Source of the DNA: CAZRNB01 sp964601355
GTDB lineage: Bacteria; Planctomycetota; Phycisphaerae; Sedimentisphaerales; Anaerobacaceae
DNA length: 24,379 nucleotides
Direction: 5' to 3'
Assembly (NCBI GenBank): GCA_964601355.1
Contig: CAZRNB010000037.1
Span: 1 to 24,379 of the forward strand
Part shown: positions 7,277 through 14,424 of the stretch, one piece after another
How positions within the stretch are numbered: position 1 is the stretch's first letter
Layout: each line of letters begins with the position of its first letter
Notes under the pieces: model-generated
What the model was told of the DNA's origin: nothing
Seen by the model: the letters and a program-made list of their open reading frames with translations, nothing else
Database searches by the model: none
Translations under genes and position numbers: made by a program

Positions 7277-8464
7277 ATGAGACGACTAAGAAGAGCACAA
7301 CAAAGACACGCTAAAGAACAAAAAAAATTCAGGCGTAAAGCTCTAATGACGAGCGCGGCAGCGGCAATTGCCTTTGGAGCCGGCACAAGTCTGAATAAAG
7401 CGCTTGCTGGGTATGTACCTGATAACCATCAGCTTCGAGTCAGCCAGGATGCAGACTTAGACTTGCTCAGCAATAAAGAGGAATTCGCTATTGGATATCA
7501 GCCGTTCGCAGCCGACCAGAACCGCAGCCAAATACCCGACGGCGTAGAATTGGCTAAACGCTGTTCCACTGTCGTCAATACGCTGCCATCTTATATTCCA
7601 GGTACTATGATGCCGATACCATTCGGTCCATATAAAATACAACACGCACTTAAAGGCGTCGAATTGTGTGATGTATGCGGCCAAGCAATTCACATGGGCG
7701 GCTGGGAAATTATCAACACCAGGCTCAACCTGAATTATCCTGATCCCAATGACCCATTAGATGGAACTTTCCTGCCCGATTTGGCACTGCACTATATGGA
7801 GCATGGCTCATTCGATTGTTATGGTGACATTCACCGCGGCAGAGTCAATATTGCGCTATTGCTCAGAGTCATTGAGCTGCGTTTTCCTTATGACCCTAAC
7901 GAGCATCAATTGCCCGTAGAGGCCAGTGATCTTGATGGCGACTTTCTAACAGACGGTGAAGAATTAGCGGCAGGATATAATTTATATGATGCCGACCAGA
8001 ATGAAACCCTTGTTCCCGACGGCATAGAGCTTGCCAAACAGTGCGCAGATGTTATCGAAGCCCTGCCGATTCATGATCCAAACGGATCAGAAGTAAACGC
8101 GATACATAAAGTGGATTTCATGCAACGAGGTCTTGAATGGTGCGAAGTATGTGGCCAATCGGTTAACATGGGTTACTGTCAGATTGTGAACCTCAAGATC
8201 GGTCTTTCTATTGAGGTACCTTATATTGTCAGCCATTATATGGGACACGGCTCTTTTAGCTTCTCCGGCAATGTTCACGGAAAAGGCAGGTTCAATGTGC
8301 CTCTTTTGATAAAGATTCTCGAAATGCCCCATCGTTGCGGTGATTTAGGGACTATATATCTTCCGGGCGACCTGAATAAGGACTGCAAGGTGGACATCGA
8401 AGACTTCGTAGAATTCGTTGAGAAATGGTTGGAGGGACAAACCCCCAGTGAAACTGGGGGCTAA
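7277..8464 (+). CDS. secreted protein with duplicated CxxCG/HYMxHGSF module and dockerin-like tail
   Basis: 395 aa from ATG 7277, which has GGGAGA 4 nt upstream; an in-frame TTG at 7265 would add four residues. A FRRK sequence followed by an Ala-rich hydrophobic stretch (about residues 18-45) looks like a Tat-type or ordinary signal peptide. Two copies of a roughly 150-residue unit follow. Each starts with a Ca-loop-like segment (DADLDLLSNKEEFAIGY; SDLDGDFLTDGEELAAGY) and IPDG/VPDGxELAK. Each then has CDVCGQ or CEVCGQ (C131/C134; C289/C292), HYMxHGSF, and GxxHxxGRxN. A dockerin-like repeat (PGDLNKDCKVDIEDFVEF) ends the protein. The paired Cys and His residues suggest metal binding; that is inference. 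I know no named domain for the unit. The three hairpins begin inside its last codons. Confidence 0.8.
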   Translation: MRRLRRAQQRHAKEQKKFRRKALMTSAAAAIAFGAGTSLNKALAGYVPDNHQLRVSQDADLDLLSNKEEFAIGYQPFAADQNRSQIPDGVELAKRCSTVVNTLPSYIPGTMMPIPFGPYKIQHALKGVELCDVCGQAIHMGGWEIINTRLNLNYPDPNDPLDGTFLPDLALHYMEHGSFDCYGDIHRGRVNIALLLRVIELRFPYDPNEHQLPVEASDLDGDFLTDGEELAAGYNLYDADQNETLVPDGIELAKQCADVIEALPIHDPNGSEVNAIHKVDFMQRGLEWCEVCGQSVNMGYCQIVNLKIGLSIEVPYIVSHYMGHGSFSFSGNVHGKGRFNVPLLIKILEMPHRCGDLGTIYLPGDLNKDCKVDIEDFVEFVEKWLEGQTPSETGG

Positions 8465-8510
8465 ATCCGCCGAAGGCGGATAAATATTTAGCCCCGTGTT
8501 TTACACGGGG
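8442..8510 (+). terminator. three consecutive hairpins ending in a terminator
   Basis: Stem 1 is CCCCCAGT/ACTGGGGG (8442-8449 / 8453-8460) and covers the end of the dockerin gene. Stem 2 is TCCGCC/GGCGGA (8466-8471 / 8475-8480), also with a GAA triloop. Stem 3 is CCCCGTGT/ACACGGGG (8492-8499 / 8503-8510) followed by TTTCAATTCTT. The last is a plausible intrinsic terminator, though the T-run is short. Confidence 0.6.
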
Positions 8511-8531
8511 TTTCAATTCTTATTATCGATT

Positions 8532-9047
8532 ATGCCAATAGAACAAAATGTAGATTCGCCCTCACAAGAATTGAAACAATGTATCAAAGCACTGAAGGAA
8601 ATTGACTTTGAATTGGCATATCTTGCTTTTCTTACCTGCGAAGGAATCAAGCCCCTAAGCAGATGGGAGAAACCTTTAGATAACAATGGATTTGAATTGT
8701 TACAGCGAATGGGTCTGCTCGCTAAGCAAATCCGGCGCACTGTAAAAACAGGCAAGGAAGTTGTTGAGACTATTTTCAGCCGATTGCCCGGCTACATTCA
8801 GTTATACCAGCAGCGTTTTGAAAACACGCCGATAGACAAATCCCCCCAGACACAGCGATTCGAAGGATTTCTTTTTGGTTACCCAGCCTGCTGCGTGGAC
8901 CAGTTTATACGCCAAGGATACGCTGCGAATAACCTGCCAACCGAAGACCAGAAAATTTTATTTCATTGGTCATGTAAAGACTGCAAAATCACACCTCTGC
9001 TATTATCCGCCTACAAAAATCAATTTAATATTCTCAGTAACCTTTGA
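8532..9047 (+). CDS. Cys-rich DUF483-like hypothetical protein
   Basis: 171 aa from ATG 8532; a GTG at 8496 in frame lies inside the preceding hairpin and is unlikely. The N-terminal half is helical (about residues 10-100). The C-terminal part has FGYPACCVDQFI (115-126) with adjacent C120-C121, then HWSCKDCKITPLLL (146-158) with C148xxC151. The GYPxCC and CxxC pairing resembles DUF483-type proteins and suggests a metal or Fe-S site; that match is from memory of the pattern and unverified. No good ribosome site is visible. It is separated from the upstream gene by a probable terminator, and its stop is 17 bp from the convergent fibro-slime gene. The function is unknown. Confidence 0.6.
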   Translation: MPIEQNVDSPSQELKQCIKALKEIDFELAYLAFLTCEGIKPLSRWEKPLDNNGFELLQRMGLLAKQIRRTVKTGKEVVETIFSRLPGYIQLYQQRFENTPIDKSPQTQRFEGFLFGYPACCVDQFIRQGYAANNLPTEDQKILFHWSCKDCKITPLLLSAYKNQFNILSNL

Positions 9048-9064
9048 AGGCAAGACCGCTTGAA

Positions 9065-9820
9065 CTAAAGCGTCCTGCGTCTTCGCATCCAGCCGACAAG
9101 GCCGACACCAATACCGCCTAACAGAATAGCGCCGGGAGCTGGTATGACGTTTTGCTGTTGCAGCACAATAGATGTATCCATGAGGAAAACAGATCCGTAC
9201 ATACACCTTTCAGCGAAGAAAAGATCAAAGTTGTAGTCATTGCCTGCTGTCAGACCTAATGTGTCCAGGTTCACTGATGAAGATTCGGCTCCATGAACGC
9301 CACCAAGGTCAATAACACGTTTGTCGTTGATAAAAACAAAAACATCGTCATCGCCGATGAAGCTGAAATTCTGACTTGGTTCATACGTGAACTGGCTATG
9401 CAACTCGAGTGTAAAGTGATAGTTGTGCGGCCTGCCCTGGTCTCCGAAGAGCTGTCCATCAATTGGGAAGAATGCACTGTTGGAATAGCTATATATTCCG
9501 CTTCCCGGGAACGTCTCGTTCAGTGTTAAGTCGAGCGACGTTGTCATATTTGTGCCCGGGACATCGCGGTACCACTGGTCGAAATTGGCAGCACCATGTG
9601 TTGTAGCCGTTCCAGAACCGCCTATATAGACCGGCTTGCGGTCGGCGTCAATCGTGTCGGCAACGAAACCCCGGTCGTCCGCGGTCGCCTTCTCAAAGTC
9701 CGGGTGTGTGTCAAGGAAGTCACGAATCGTTGTAGTGAGCGTGATACTCGACGGCCCGGCGAGGGCCATGGGCGCAAAGCTTAGCAATAATACAAAAAAA
9801 ATTAGTGTTAGTTTTCTCAT
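9065..9820 (-). CDS. fibro-slime domain protein with PAPG-CTERM sorting tail
   Basis: A 251-aa exported protein. Residues 1-21 are a signal peptide (MRKLTLIFFVLLLSFAPMALA). Residues about 25-215 match the fibro-slime domain, a PA14-like beta-sandwich; key blocks are TTIRDFLDTHPDFE (30-43), the FTLELHSQFTYEPSQNFSFIGDDDVFVFIN run (136-165), LGGVHG (172-177) and YNFDLFFAER (196-205). The tail has PAPG (227-230), a hydrophobic helix and RRRRTL, so an exosortase-type enzyme should process it and leave it at the surface or in the extracellular matrix. ATG 9820 has GAGGAG about 8 nt upstream. It is the last of three like-oriented PAPG-CTERM genes, 58 bp behind its neighbour. Confidence 0.88.
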   Translation of the reverse strand: MRKLTLIFFVLLLSFAPMALAGPSSITLTTTIRDFLDTHPDFEKATADDRGFVADTIDADRKPVYIGGSGTATTHGAANFDQWYRDVPGTNMTTSLDLTLNETFPGSGIYSYSNSAFFPIDGQLFGDQGRPHNYHFTLELHSQFTYEPSQNFSFIGDDDVFVFINDKRVIDLGGVHGAESSSVNLDTLGLTAGNDYNFDLFFAERCMYGSVFLMDTSIVLQQQNVIPAPGAILLGGIGVGLVGWMRRRRTL

Positions 9821-9878
9821 GATTGTACTCCTCTTCTCTTGTTCTTTGGGATTCTATTTAATATTTTCAAATTAATAT

Positions 9879-10553
9879 TTACAAAGTTCTTCGTCTTCGC
9901 AGCCAGCCGACAAGGCCTATGCCGATACTACCCAATAGCAGTGCCCCTGGTGCGGGAATAACACCCGGTCCCTGGATGGCAATTATGCTTCCCGATGAAC
10001 AACCACTGGTGTACTCGCCGACGCCGCCTGGAGTTTCCAAAGCCGACGCTGGCCTCCCCCACCTGTTTCTGTAGTCCTGGATGACGAACTCCCAGGTTTC
10101 ACCGACCTCGAAGATATCGTTATACGCGATGCTCTCCGTGATCAATGGTTTGTTCAGCCCCACGCTGTCAATCTTGAAGGCATCCCCCCAATTGATCACA
10201 CCATCACCATTTGTCAGAGTAATTACAGGTGCCCAGAAATCTTGATCCCCCACGTACCAAACCTCCTGCCAGTTCAAGCCGGTCATGTTGGTAATAGACA
10301 CAACCATATTTGGCATCGCCGGGTCGTCCATGTTTTGCAAGCAAGGCCTATACTGTGTGGGCCCAACCTCGTAGGACGTGATTAACTCCCCAGGTGGAAA
10401 ACCATTGCCCAGTTCCTCGACCATTGCCGGCACTACCAATGGGTCCTGGTTGGTTGTGTAATCAATCCGGTAGATAGTCGTCTGTATGGCTCGCGCAGTT
10501 CCACTAAGGGCCAGAATCATCGCTGCTGCACAAATTATTGTTAAACTTTTCAT
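9879..10553 (-). CDS. PAPG-CTERM sorted exported protein, unknown core
   Basis: A 224-aa protein with signal peptide (residues 1-22, ending ARA), a beta-rich core of unrecognised family (23-195), and the exosortase-type tail PAPGALLLGSIGIGLVGW then RRRRTL (200-224). The core includes NMTGLNWQEVWYVGD (89-103) and a TNGDGVINWGDAFKID segment (114-129); I have no firm family for it. ATG 10553 has a full AGGAGG about 5 nt upstream. It is 58 bp from the fibro-slime gene and 116 bp after the small RCC1-like gene, so the three may be one transcript. Upstream lie tandem CTTAAATAGC repeats that may be regulatory. Confidence 0.8.
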   Translation of the reverse strand: MKSLTIICAAAMILALSGTARAIQTTIYRIDYTTNQDPLVVPAMVEELGNGFPPGELITSYEVGPTQYRPCLQNMDDPAMPNMVVSITNMTGLNWQEVWYVGDQDFWAPVITLTNGDGVINWGDAFKIDSVGLNKPLITESIAYNDIFEVGETWEFVIQDYRNRWGRPASALETPGGVGEYTSGCSSGSIIAIQGPGVIPAPGALLLGSIGIGLVGWLRRRRTL

Positions 10554-10587
10554 TTTTACCTCCTAATCAAAAAAACCAACATTTCTA

Positions 10588-10611
10588 CTTAAATAGCATT
10601 TCTTAAATAGC
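10588..10611. repeat. tandem 10-bp direct repeat upstream of a PAPG-CTERM gene
   Basis: CTTAAATAGC occurs at 10588-10597 and 10602-10611, a 14-bp period, about 40-60 bp before the start codon at 10553. The spacing and position suit a regulator site or promoter elements for the minus-strand gene, but no protein can be named. Confidence 0.45.
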
Positions 10612-10669
10612 GTCTATCCTTGACAATAGTAATGTTTGTCCTTAATACTTCTTCGTAACCCAATATCGA

Positions 10670-10930
10670 CTACAGTGTCCTGCGTCTGCGCAGCCATCCG
10701 ACAAGGCCGATGCCAATACCGCCAAGCAGGATTGCGCCGGGAGCAGGTACGATGGCAAGGCCGAAGTAATTGCCAGCCGCAATGTCAACAAAGTCATTTC
10801 CTGCCGGCACATTGCACTTGCCCTCGCTATTGCTGCCCCACGCCACAATATACCCAGGAGAAGCCCAAGCCGAAGGGGTAACTACAAACAACAGGGCCAT
10901 TGTCAATATGAGGATTGATTGTCTTTTCAT
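10670..10930 (-). CDS. mini surface protein: one RCC1-like repeat plus PAPG-CTERM tail
   Basis: Only 86 aa. Residues 1-23 are a signal peptide. Residues about 26-60 (YIVAWGSNSEGKCNVPAGND and on to FVDIAAGNYFGLAI) make a single RCC1/propeller-type repeat. Residues 62-86 are PAPGAILLGGIGIGLVGW plus RRRRTL. RCC1 repeats normally come in sets of about seven, so one blade is not a propeller. Either an internal deletion collapsed a longer gene, or this is a genuine tiny surface peptide. Reading frame, ribosome site (GGAGGAG about 8 nt before ATG 10930) and promoter are intact. It is the promoter-proximal gene of the PAPG-CTERM trio. Confidence 0.78.
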   Translation of the reverse strand: MKRQSILILTMALLFVVTPSAWASPGYIVAWGSNSEGKCNVPAGNDFVDIAAGNYFGLAIVPAPGAILLGGIGIGLVGWLRRRRTL

Positions 10931-11076
10931 CGTCTTTCTCCTCCGATAGACTGTTTATTCTTTAAGGCGCAACTTATGCGGAGGGAAAATCCTGGAGGGA
11001 ATCTCGAAGGCTAACAAATTCTTCTCTCTTTTCCGCTATTCTGCTTCGTCCTTGTTTATTCCGCAAAATCAAAATT

Positions 11077-11105
11077 ATTATATACCCTATTATACCGTAA
11101 GTCAA
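11077..11105 (-). promoter_or_regulatory. strong sigma70-type promoter for the PAPG-CTERM genes
   Basis: On the minus strand TTGACT (11100-11105) and TATAAT (11077-11082) are exactly 17 bp apart. The predicted start is about 140 nt upstream of the mini RCC1-like gene. A second TATAAT lies inside the spacer. Confidence 0.7.
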
Positions 11106-11155
11106 GAAAAATGGCGTTTTTATGGGATGAATTATTAGACAACAGTAAAAATTCC

Positions 11156-11184
11156 TTGTTATTTATCTCTCCATTCGATATTAT
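11156..11184 (+). promoter_or_regulatory. probable promoter of the EF-G2 gene
   Basis: TTGTTA (11156-11161) and TATTAT (11179-11184) are separated by 17 bp on the plus strand, about 120 bp before the GTG start at 11310. It is back-to-back with the strong minus-strand promoter at 11077-11105. Confidence 0.5.
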
Positions 11185-11250
11185 CTCAAACTGACCGATC
11201 TGGCTACGGCTTGGCCTTCGCCAAGACGAGTAAAGCCTTCAGCGAGCTGG

Positions 11251-11270
11251 ATTCCCGTTTTTACGGGAAT
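11251..11270. repeat. ATTCCCGT/ACGGGAAT hairpin of a dispersed repeat type
   Basis: A perfect 8-bp stem with a 4-T loop, in a CTGGATTCCCG...CGGGAATGAC context of the kind seen as short dispersed repeats in many environmental genomes. It lies in the leader of the EF-G gene, about 40 nt before the start codon. The rest of the 379-bp gap 10931-11309 holds the two divergent promoters and no gene. Confidence 0.5.
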
Positions 11271-11309
11271 GACAAACTGTAATTTAAAATATGTTTTGGA
11301 GGTGTAAAA

Positions 11310-13343
11310 GTGGCCAGTGTCAGCGATATTCGCAACGTTGTATTATTAGGCCATGGCAGCAGCGGCAAAACCTCTCTTGCTGAGGCCATTCTGCATAAGA
11401 CCGGCGTGACCAATCGTCTGGGAAGCGTTAATGACAAAACCAGTATCTGTGATTACTATGACGAGGAGAAGGAGCATCAGCACTCTATTAAACCATCAAT
11501 TGTCTATACCGAGTACGACAACAAGCTGATTAACATCATCGATACGCCCGGCTATCCGGACTTTATCGGCCCGGCTATCAAGGCCATGCCGGCCGCTGAA
11601 ACGGCAATAATTGTAATTAACGCCGCAGCCGGCATTGAAACCAGTACGCGTAAGCTATTCAAGCTGGCTGCTGATGCAAATATGCCTCGGCTAATCGTTA
11701 TAAACAAAATGGACGCTGAAAATATTGATTTGCCTGAGCTGATAAAAAACATTCGTGAGATCTTTGGCTCTCAGTGCCATTGTGCGAACCTGCCGGCGGC
11801 GGATAAAGCATCGGTTATCGATTGTATCGACAATAAAACCGGAAGCTCACCCGTCATGGATGTGGGTACAGCTCACACACAGCTAATCGACAGCATAATT
11901 GAAGCTGACGATAAGCTTATGGAGCTGTATCTTGGCGGAGAGGAAATCCCGGCCGAGAGGATATCCTCAGTATTTGTCACGGCTCTAATAACCGGAACGC
12001 TAATCCCGATAGTTTTTACCGATGCTCGCAGAGAAACAGGCGTTAAAGAGCTTTTGGATATTGTTGTAAAATATACGCCGTCACCCGAACAGGCGGCGGT
12101 TCGGCAGATCAAAGACGGCGACAAGCTGACGGAGATAAAAGCTGACGCCGCCGGCCCGCTCGTGGCCCTGGTGTTCCGTGTCGGCTTTGATCCTCGTTCG
12201 AGCATGAAGTACTCGACTATGCGTCTTTTCAGCGGCTCATTCAGGTCGGACACAAACATTTTGCGCAACAGCGAGAAGAAAGGTACTCGCCCAGGCCACA
12301 TCTTGAAGTCGCAAGGCGGCGAAAATAAAGAAATCGATGTCGCTCTTGCAGGTGACATTGTAACTCTGGCTAAAATAGAAGAGATGAAAATTGGCGACCT
12401 TATCCATGATGGCAGAGTGACCGGCAAATTTGAAGTGCCGGCCGTTCCGGAGCCGATGTTCTCTCTGGCCATGGAGCCTGCTACAAGGGGAGATGAGCAA
12501 AAAATCAGTGCCGCCTTAGAGAAGCTATGCGATGAGGACCCCTGTTTTAAGGTTACCAGAGATGCACAAACCAAAGAGCTGGTTGCCAGCGGCCTCGGCG
12601 ATCTGCATTTGAGGATAATGATTGAGAAGATGCAAAATCGTTCTAAGCTGAAGATTATCACAAAGGAGCCGAAGATTCCGTATCGTGAGACCGTTACCAT
12701 CAAGGCTGAGGGACATTACCGGCATAAAAAACAGACCGGCGGCGCAGGACAATTCGGCGAGGTTTATCTCAACATTGAACCGGCGGAGCGCAACTCCGAC
12801 CCGCCGTTACAATATAGCTGGGATATTTATGGCGGCACAATCCCCGGCCAGTATGAGCCCGCTGTTTATAAAGGCGTCAACGAAGTAATGCAAAACGGTT
12901 TTATTGCAGGTTTTCCGATGCAGGATATAAAAGTTTCCATTACTGACGGCAAACACCATCCTGTTGATTCGAAGGAGGTGGCTTTCCGGGCAGCGGGTAA
13001 AGGTGCGTTTATTGACGCCCTGCAAAAAGCAAAACCGGTCTTGCTTGAGCCGATAGTGAATATTGAAATCACAATCCCCGCGGAGAATGTGGGCGATATA
13101 GCCGGCGACCTGGCCTCAAAACGCGGAAGGGTGCTCGGACAGGATATGCTGCCGGGAAACTTCATTGTTATTAAAGCTACGGTGCCGCTGTCTGAGGTCA
13201 CTCAGTACAACAGCCAGCTTAAAAGTGTCACCGGCGGTCGCGGCAGCTACTCGATGACGTTGAGCCATTATGAGATAGTGCCGCCGAATATTCAGCAGCA
13301 GGTCGTCGCCGCATACGGAAAGAAAAAGGACGAAGAAGAATAG
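11310..13343 (+). CDS. fusA: elongation factor G, EF-G2-like paralogue
   Basis: A 677-aa translational GTPase with all five EF-G domains: G domain (1-270), II (about 282-370), III (about 378-452), IV (about 455-575, with HKKQTGGAGQFGEVYL 472-487) and V (about 577-660). EF-G moves tRNA and mRNA on the ribosome. G1 is GHGSSGKTS (14-22) and G4 NKMD (132-135). G3 is DTPGY (78-82) where ordinary EF-G has DTPGH, so the catalytic His is Tyr82. The switch I RGITI is replaced by a HSIKPSI-like run (57-63). These changes mark the EF-G2/FusA2-like subfamily, which often coexists with a canonical EF-G; none is in this window. Start GTG 11310 follows GGAGGTG by about 5 nt. Its TAG stop lies inside a 144-bp repeat. 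Confidence 0.9.
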   Translation: MASVSDIRNVVLLGHGSSGKTSLAEAILHKTGVTNRLGSVNDKTSICDYYDEEKEHQHSIKPSIVYTEYDNKLINIIDTPGYPDFIGPAIKAMPAAETAIIVINAAAGIETSTRKLFKLAADANMPRLIVINKMDAENIDLPELIKNIREIFGSQCHCANLPAADKASVIDCIDNKTGSSPVMDVGTAHTQLIDSIIEADDKLMELYLGGEEIPAERISSVFVTALITGTLIPIVFTDARRETGVKELLDIVVKYTPSPEQAAVRQIKDGDKLTEIKADAAGPLVALVFRVGFDPRSSMKYSTMRLFSGSFRSDTNILRNSEKKGTRPGHILKSQGGENKEIDVALAGDIVTLAKIEEMKIGDLIHDGRVTGKFEVPAVPEPMFSLAMEPATRGDEQKISAALEKLCDEDPCFKVTRDAQTKELVASGLGDLHLRIMIEKMQNRSKLKIITKEPKIPYRETVTIKAEGHYRHKKQTGGAGQFGEVYLNIEPAERNSDPPLQYSWDIYGGTIPGQYEPAVYKGVNEVMQNGFIAGFPMQDIKVSITDGKHHPVDSKEVAFRAAGKGAFIDALQKAKPVLLEPIVNIEITIPAENVGDIAGDLASKRGRVLGQDMLPGNFIVIKATVPLSEVTQYNSQLKSVTGGRGSYSMTLSHYEIVPPNIQQQVVAAYGKKKDEEE

Positions 13344-13483
13344 TATTCTGTCGCAGCTTAAATGATATATGTCATTGCGAGCGAAGCGAAGCAATCACTG
13401 ACATTTGATTTATGAGATTGCCACGGCCACCTAAGGTGGTCTCGCAATGACAACTTCTCAAATTACCTGCGACAAAGCAATAG
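13340..13483 (+). repeat. left copy of a 144-bp inverted repeat
   Basis: It matches the reverse complement of 14170-14313 at 143 of 144 positions; the one difference is in the AATCACTG/AATCTCTG segment. Inside is an 81-bp unit (13371-13451) bounded by 11-bp ends GTCATTGCGAG/CTCGCAATGAC, a widely dispersed repeat type. The copy contains the TAG stop of the EF-G gene. Confidence 0.92.
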
Positions 13484-13530
13484 TATATTTGCCTGTCGGC
13501 ATAAATCCTGTATTTCGCCCCCGGTTTCAC

Positions 13531-13592
13531 GACTCGACTGAGGACATTCGGCCGAGCTTAATCGAAGCCCTCGTCGGAGTCTGGGTTTTTTT
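13531..13592 (+). terminator. terminator-like hairpin with seven-T run
   Basis: The arms GACTCGACTGAGG (13531-13543) and CCTCGTCGGAGTC (13569-13581) pair over about 12 bp with one bulge or mismatch, followed by TGGG and seven T (13586-13592). It may be the original terminator of the EF-G gene, now 190 bp away because of the inserted repeat; that history is inference. Confidence 0.6.
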
Positions 13593-13840
13593 ATTATATT
13601 GAGTTATTACCACGCCGCAATTGTTGTCAATCACAATGGCATTAACCATGCTATGCAGAAAAAGTAGATATGATATTTTAAGAAAGGGATTGATGCTGGA
13701 CGCGCTAACGATGAGGTGGTAAAAAAGTATCACGGCGAATTTACTGGCTTTAATTTCAGGTAAGAATTGGCAGAGTAAGTTCCACCCTACGTTTGCTATA
13801 GTCTGTGCTTTGATTACGCGGGTGGCGGATACATCAAGAA

Positions 13841-13872
13841 AATAGTCCTTTTGATTAATCAAAAGGGCTATT
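13841..13872 (+). terminator. 16-bp palindrome with short T tail
   Basis: AATAGTCCTTTTGATT (13841-13856) pairs directly with AATCAAAAGGGCTATT (13857-13872) apart from one G-T wobble. The final TTTT (13871-13874) is short. It could be a bidirectional terminator or a cruciform-forming palindrome in the interior of the inverted-repeat unit. Confidence 0.45.
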
Positions 13873-14169
13873 TTGTGATTAAGAGATTATCGTAAAATTA
13901 CTGCCTTATGCTATCCGAAGGAGGAGTAATTCCTGTCGTTTTTCTTGCTGGTAAAGGAGGGATATCAACTCGTTTGAAAATTGGGTTAACACCGCGAAGG
14001 CTTCGGAATGACCCTGATCAAGAACCAGACCAGCGCAATCAACCCTGTAAGGGGAAACAACCATTTGGCCGACACATATCGCTTAGGCCGCAGCCCCGTC
14101 CTGAGCCGGGCCCGCCCTGAGCGGAGTCGAGGGGTCGAAGGATTTGCCTGGCTCTTTGGGCATACAGTG

Positions 14170-14313
14170 CTATTGCTTTGTCGCAGGTAATTTGAGAAGT
14201 TGTCATTGCGAGACCACCTTAGGTGGCCGTGGCAATCTCATAAATCAAATGTCAGAGATTGCTTCGCTTCGCTCGCAATGACATATATCATTTAAGCTGC
14301 GACAGAATACTAT
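14170..14313 (-). repeat. right copy of the 144-bp inverted repeat
   Basis: The inverted partner of 13340-13483, with a single mismatch. Its own 81-bp inner unit is at 14202-14282. Its outer end interrupts a minus-strand gene start that begins at 14350. No target-site duplication is seen next to the two outer ends (GACGAAGAA on the left, TGCTCATT on the right). Confidence 0.92.
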
Positions 14314-14350
14314 GCTCATTATTGTTTCTGATGTTTTTTAAGTGTTTCAT
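14288..14350 (-). pseudogene. gene start truncated by the inverted repeat
   Basis: ATG 14350 is preceded by a textbook AGGAGGAT at about 5 nt. It reads MKHLKNIRNNNEHS and then enters the repeat, stopping at TGA after 20 codons. The first 12 codons are unique sequence; the last 8 come from the repeat. This looks like the 5' end of a gene whose body was removed or displaced. Which gene it was cannot be told. Confidence 0.5.
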
Positions 14351-14424
14351 CTTGATCCTCCTGCGCACATCCCCCCGATAGTGCCACATTAGATTATCAA
14401 TTTGCTCCGTAGAAAAGACCCTCT

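Larger units (their letters stand above)
13484..14169. other. 686-bp interior of the inverted-repeat unit, no clear gene
   Basis: The longest open frame is 111 codons on the minus strand (13527-13862). It runs through both hairpins, has no ribosome site and matches no family I know, so I do not call it. No transposase motif or tRNA-like fold is visible. A short GC-rich palindromic patch CCTGAGCCGGGCCC...CCTGAGCGGAGTCGAGG sits at about 14098-14136. Confidence 0.5.

Noticed and set aside
11873..12703. 276-codon minus-strand ORF within the EF-G gene
   Set aside because: It is an antisense shadow of a well-conserved coding sequence.
13527..13862. 111-codon minus-strand ORF inside the inverted-repeat unit as a transposase or accessory gene
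   Set aside because: No recognisable motif, no ribosome site, and it runs across two strong hairpins.
13340..14313. Insertion sequence with target-site duplication
   Set aside because: No transposase and no matching short direct repeats at the outer ends; described instead as an inverted-repeat unit.
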